A stretch of DNA of 10,998 bases from Larix sibirica (lineage: Eukaryota; Streptophyta; Pinopsida; Pinales; Pinaceae), in the NCBI GenBank assembly GCA_004151065.3, contig NWUY0300047611.1, positions 1 to 10,998 of the forward strand, in the 5' to 3' direction. A model generated the notes under the pieces. That model saw only the letters and a program-made list of their open reading frames with translations. It was not told the origin of the DNA and searched no databases. Positions 7,400-10,998 of the stretch are shown here, one piece after another; position 1 is the first letter of the stretch, and the number at the start of each line of letters is the position of its first letter. The position numbers were made by a program, and so were the translations under genes.

Positions 7400-8574
7400 A
7401 CCCGTGTAGTTGACGTCGGCCTGGGATCTTGTGCCCCATGCCCTAGCAGCGAGCCCTCGTCAGCGGAGGTACCGCAGGATCCAGTTGAATGACAGGTTTT
7501 AATGGTGGCACCGTGATTGTATTTATCACCGTCAAACTGGTATTTTCCGAGTAGCTCTTCACGGTTATTGCGGGTCTTTTCTCCTGGCAGGGTTATGCAG
7601 GTCGAGTGGCATGTTGGCCCATCGAATTAAATGCATTGTACAATGTTATAATTTCCACGAGATGTAGGTGTAATGAGTGGGTTTTAATGGCATTGGAGGG
7701 GTGACGATGGGAGGTAGTGGCGAGGGTTTTTCTGTTTCATTTTTTAGGCGTTTTCTTATGCAATTGCCTAGAAAGGGTTTTCGTCGATGAGTGGTGGATT
7801 TATCGACTATTCCAGGTGCTTTCGCGTTTGTCATTGTGGTGGTTGATGGTTGTTTGCGCGAGGGACAAAGTGTTGTGGCCTGTTCGTTGTTCTAGATTGT
7901 TTATTTTCAAAGAGTTTAGGTGCACCCATTCCCCAAAATAACCCATAGCAACAGAGTTGCAAACAAACGGGAGAGATTAAGCCGTTTTCTTTACATATTA
8001 GCATATCCAATTTTTTCCTCTCATCGTCTGAGGCATTCCGCGATCCCCATCCACCCTAACCACGGGGTTAAAATTTTATCAGCTATCCATCCATTTCATT
8101 TCCTTGCCTACCGTTTTTTACACCAAAGGTTTTCTATCCAGGGTGGCTTGAAACCAGTTCTCGATTTCTAGCATAACGGGTTCAAGCAGCTTCGGTTTAA
8201 TAAATTTGTAAAGCCTCGTTTTCAATCAACCAACCCCGTTCTACCCGACCCGGCTTGTGTCCTCTGGTCCTCGTTTTTAGTGGGTCGAAGGCTCACCCTT
8301 GTTGGGGTCCTTAAAAATAGGTTTTACTAAACCAAATAGTCATTTCATGCAACTATGCTTATAAATTATAATAAAATTTTGGGAAGCTGGGGCTGCTGTT
8401 AGAGGATTAGGCACTTAGTTTAACACCGGTTATATTCACACTTTTGTTGTCTGGAACATACCTTTTTTTCCTTATATGATGCTTTTACCAAAACAAAACC
8501 AAATCACAAGAATGCAGAACATTCATTCAAGGTCAAAAGGTCGGGGGTTCAAAATGTGTTTACCGATCCAATTT
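7400..8574. other. Intergenic DNA upstream of DIM1/YLS8, GC-richer near 7400-7610, no supported gene
   Basis: The part nearest the gene (about 7404-7610) is richer in G+C and CpG than most of the window and includes a TGACGTC bZIP-type core near 7411. This would fit an unmethylated upstream promoter zone. Short open frames (7717-7941 and 7920-8171 plus, 7646-7834 minus) have no recognised motif or coherent composition. From about 8000 onward the DNA is AT-rich and featureless apart from pyrimidine-rich stretches. Confidence 0.4.
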
Positions 8575-8826
8575 GATAAATATGATATATTTTATTCTTC
8601 TGGGTTATGACAGATTTAGAATGTTTTTTTTTTGTTCTGACCCTCTCTTTTAATAGAGTTTTTCTTTATTGTAAGGCTGTTACAGATTTAGCATGTCGAT
8701 CTTAATTTAAAATCCTTATTTTTTTAGATCTATCCATGTTTGTATGGTTGAGCCCACTTCCTGTGGGAGTAAAATGAATTTAGTTTTGAAATTTCTCTGT
8801 GCTAAGGTTGTTCAATCAACATTAAG
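8575..8826 (+). repeat. Long direct repeat, copy 1 (possible LTR or part of one)
   Basis: This segment recurs at 10748-10998 in the same orientation. Over the roughly 244 bp from 8583, I count 11 substitutions (8 transitions, 3 transversions) and one 1-base length change in a T-run, about 95% identity. The strongly matching core begins with TG (8583), as LTRs do. The far end of the repeat is unknown because copy 2 meets the window end while still matching. A TATTTAAA element lies further right at 8949-8956. No primer-binding site complementary to initiator tRNA was seen. It could equally be a dispersed repeat or a segmental duplication. Confidence 0.9.
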
Positions 8827-8890
8827 CATATACACTGTTGAGCAAGTCAATAAGCATATACACATTGAGCAAGTCAATAAGCATATACAC
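8824..8890 (+). repeat. Tandem repeat of a 27-28-bp unit, 2.4 copies
   Basis: Copies start with AAGCATATACAC at 8824, 8852 and 8879. The first two continue into TTGAGCAAGTCAAT and the third is cut short after 12 bases. The array starts exactly where the long direct repeat can no longer be compared, because copy 2 runs out of window three bases into this unit. Whether copy 2 also carries the array is therefore unknown. Confidence 0.93.
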
Positions 8891-9212
8891 GGCCAAATCA
8901 TCAAATACCCATAGGTACATATGCACAATTTTCTTTAAATTCTCTCTCTATTTAAAGATGCCCTAGAGGAAAATGCAAAATGAAATCTTCATACTGTACC
9001 GGTAGCATGTTTTAGGTTCATGTACAGAGATCTAGGTTAGCAATAAAGGAAGTAAAAGTTATAAACATTCATACACAGGAGGGATGCATGTCAATAATGG
9101 GTGACATAGCCAGTTGCAAAAGTTCCCTGGAGAAAGGAAAACAATTAAAGGTGAATTATCCCAGCAAGACGCAGACCAACATTGATCCAATCAAGGATGC
9201 AATCTGACTTTT

Positions 9213-9315
9213 TAGTTCCAAAGAAGGTTTCCGGGTATATATTTCACACCGATGTCTTTGGAAAATTGCCCAAAGTCTAGTTCTAAACGAGGTTTATGGG
9301 TATAATCACCCAAGA
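9213..9315 (+). repeat. Diverged direct duplication, unit about 38 bp, offset 65 bp
   Basis: The segment starting TAGTTCCAAAGAAGGTTT at 9213 recurs as TAGTTCTAAACGAGGTTT at 9278. Both continue through a GGGTATA block to a TCAC-containing end. Several substitutions and a short gap separate the copies, so this is an older local duplication. Confidence 0.6.
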
Positions 9316-9491
9316 AAAGAATTGTTGAGTATGAGCCTGAGCAGTTGTTACAGGTTTATGGCAGCACCAGAGAAGGTGCACTTGCTCAACTTACATTGAC
9401 ACATTAAGCAATGCATGCTACTTCTTGGGCGTCGTACATGAAGTGCTAAGTGGCAACGTCGGTGGGTTAAATTTTTCGAGCACTTGGCGAA

Positions 9492-9510
9492 TTTCAAAAT
9501 ATTTTTGAAA
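9492..9510. other. Perfect palindrome with 8-bp arms (TTTCAAAA, TAT, TTTTGAAA)
   Basis: The arms at 9492-9499 and 9503-9510 are exact inverse complements separated by TAT. In AT-rich DNA such a short palindrome has no assured function; no T-run or gene end makes it a terminator. Confidence 0.6.
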
Positions 9511-9636
9511 CGTGGTCTCCGACCGTGCACCTAGCATTCAACACGCGATCTCATTGGGGCTGACTTTAGGCCAGTTCATTTACACAAGGTTTCAGGTACA
9601 ATAGACATCAACCAGCTAACATGGGTCCAATCATCA

Positions 9637-9689
9637 AATTAATGTTAAACTACAAATCCATTAATTTAATGTTAAAATGCAAATCCATG
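9637..9689 (+). repeat. Tandem duplication of a 26-bp AT-rich unit
   Basis: Copy 1 (9637-9662) and copy 2 (9663-9689) share AATGTTAAA, then CAAATCCAT, with a one-base length difference and two or three substitutions. The copies abut with no spacer. Confidence 0.85.
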
Positions 9690-10747
9690 CTTTGTAACAA
9701 CAAGGTGCTTTGAGATGTATAATGCTAGGTTTTACATTAAAATCATGTGTTTGCTCCACGGAATACATGCATCATTGAAAAGCAAATATTTACCAAGCAT
9801 GTTGAACGACATGTCATTTATCTCCAAATTTACCATGAATTGTACACAGTCTATTTTTTTTAATGTCAAATAGAATGAATTAATTGGGATCAAGATTCAA
9901 AATTGCAAGGATAAGCTATGAACCAAAATTGATCATTTATATTTCATGAACCTCCTGCTGTATTGAATTTGATAGTGAAATCCCAATTTTATTTTATTTT
10001 TAGACAACTGATTCTACAGGCTTGATAATAGGATTGGATTTTCACGAACAACAGTTTTGAAATTTCAAATGATGCTTCAGATATAATGATAACTGATCTC
10101 AATGTCTTTAATCACAATTTCTTTTAGTTGATTCTCTGCACTTGGGCATTAATGGGTGCTCATTGATGATCTTTTAAACTCTAGCTCTCTCAATAGGTAG
10201 AGACATGGTAAAGCCTCGACGAGGTCGCTTAAATGTTGATACATATTGGTTGAAAACATGAAACTCCCAATTTTTGGAGCCACAAGAGCCAGGCAATCTA
10301 AAATAGTTCCTCCTCCAATATAGACATTGGATTTTGAACCTTTGGAGGACGTGTGCTCAAGCCTACCTTCAAATTAAACAAAAGAAAAATGGTATTTATG
10401 AAAGTGATTATTTGCATCCCATGAATTTCTTAGTAAACCTAAGGTGTTTGCAATAAAACACTTTGCATTGTGTGCACTTCATATCTATAAGTTCGAGGGT
10501 AGCATAACCATTTGAGATTTCTTCGGGAGATGTTTCTTGGTTTCTGGTATCGTGAAAGGAATACATCACAATATTATATGACCATTCTTGCTTGTTACTA
10601 GTGTATGTTTAACATAACTAAAGTTGAAAGGTGGTATGTGCTTAAATTCTCAAGCCCTGCTCACTTGGGTAATACAACCAAAGTTTAAAAGAATGATAAT
10701 CAAATTTGTTTTGTATGAGACCAAAAGGAGGGTAATGTATAAACATG

Positions 10748-10998
10748 GATAANTGATATATTTTATTCTTCTGGGTTATGACAGATTCAGAATGTTTTTT
10801 TTTTTGTTCCAACCCTCTCTTTTAATAGAGTTTTTCTTTATTGTAGGGTTGTTACAGATTTACCATGTCGATCTTATTTTAAAATTCTTATTTTCTTAGA
10901 TCTATTCATGTTTGTATGGTTGAGCCCACTTCCTCTGGGAGTAAAATGAATTTAGTTTTGAAATTTCTCTGTGCTAAGGTTGTTCAATCAACATTAAG
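10748..10998 (+). repeat. Long direct repeat, copy 2, truncated by the window end
   Basis: This is the partner of 8575-8826, offset by 2171-2172 bp, and identity holds to the last base of the window, so the repeat must continue beyond it. An undetermined base (n) sits at 10753, one base before the well-matched core. A purine-rich stretch, CCAAAAGGAGGG, lies about 20 bases upstream, a little too far for a classical polypurine tract directly next to a 3' LTR. Confidence 0.9.

Larger units (their letters stand above)
8891..10747. other. Non-coding AT-rich stretch between the long direct repeats
   Basis: No open frame here resembles a protein; the longest (9348-9530, minus) has no recognisable motif. 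Contents worth noting are a diverged ~38-bp duplication (9213-9250 and 9278-9315), a 26-bp tandem duplication (9637-9689), and a perfect 8-bp-arm palindrome (9492-9510). No gag or pol motif, tRNA fold or TIR was recognised. Confidence 0.5.
8575..10998. mobile_element. Candidate small non-autonomous LTR-type element, incomplete in this window
   Basis: Two same-orientation copies of at least 250 bp, about 95% identical, bracket roughly 1.9 kb with no coding sequence. This is the geometry expected of a non-autonomous LTR retrotransposon (TRIM/LARD-like). A TG start and a nearby purine-rich stretch are weak support. A primer-binding site, a CA end and target-site duplications were not found, and the right end lies outside the window. 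A simple duplication is the main alternative. Confidence 0.25.

Noticed and set aside
8538-8570. Box-B-like GGGGGTTCAAA suggesting a tRNA or tRNA-derived SINE
   Set aside because: The downstream half does not match the box B consensus, no box A lies at the right distance, and no A-tail or SINE end follows.
10214-10224. Inverted repeat CCTCGACGAGG as a hairpin or attachment site
   Set aside because: The arms are only five bases with one central base; this is expected by chance in 11 kb.

Overview
The window looks like nuclear DNA from a land plant. It is mostly AT-rich, repeat-laden intergenic sequence with one clear gene: a two-exon, minus-strand gene at 6538-7075 for the 142-residue U5 snRNP protein DIM1/DIB1 (YLS8 in Arabidopsis, TXNL4A in humans). 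Its spliced product agrees almost residue for residue with what I remember of the flowering-plant protein. That places the sequence in land plants and rules out a prokaryotic, organellar or viral source for this part. Low gene density, diverged repeats and an undetermined base at 10753 suggest a large, repeat-rich genome read from a draft assembly or clone. A gymnosperm would fit, but nothing seen proves it.

Layout. 1-24: a C-rich hexamer tract whose minus strand is a textbook G-quadruplex motif. 25-1155: no recognisable gene. 1156-1669: a possible decayed coding remnant (unrecognised product, two in-frame TGA codons and a likely frameshift). 1670-2919: nothing recognisable apart from a short AT tract. 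2920-4560: a strongly diverged tandem array of a roughly 100-bp unit, arranged in a higher-order period of about 730 bp with spacers that are also related to each other. 4561-5439: nothing recognised. 5440-5469: three 10-bp repeats. 5663-6019 (minus): an open stretch with a 30-bp, three-copy minisatellite encoding Cys-rich decapeptides; coding status doubtful. 6020-6537: 3' flank of the DIM1 gene. 6538-7075: the DIM1 gene, with a 109-bp GT-AG intron. 7076-7400: its short leader, a TATA box at 7175-7181 and an upstream A15 tract. 7400-8574: partly GC-richer upstream flank with no supported gene. 8575-8826 and 10748-10998: a long direct repeat about 95% identical, 2.17 kb apart and running off the window end, compatible with the ends of a small non-autonomous LTR element or a segmental duplication. 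Between the copies lie short tandem duplications and no coding sequence.

The genes do not form a cooperating cluster. The gene is a conserved, probably constitutive splicing factor in otherwise non-coding, repeat-derived DNA. The least routine features are the higher-order diverged repeat array, the recent long direct-repeat pair, and the single-cysteine nature of the plant DIM1 protein. I see no evidence for a multi-gene novel system.
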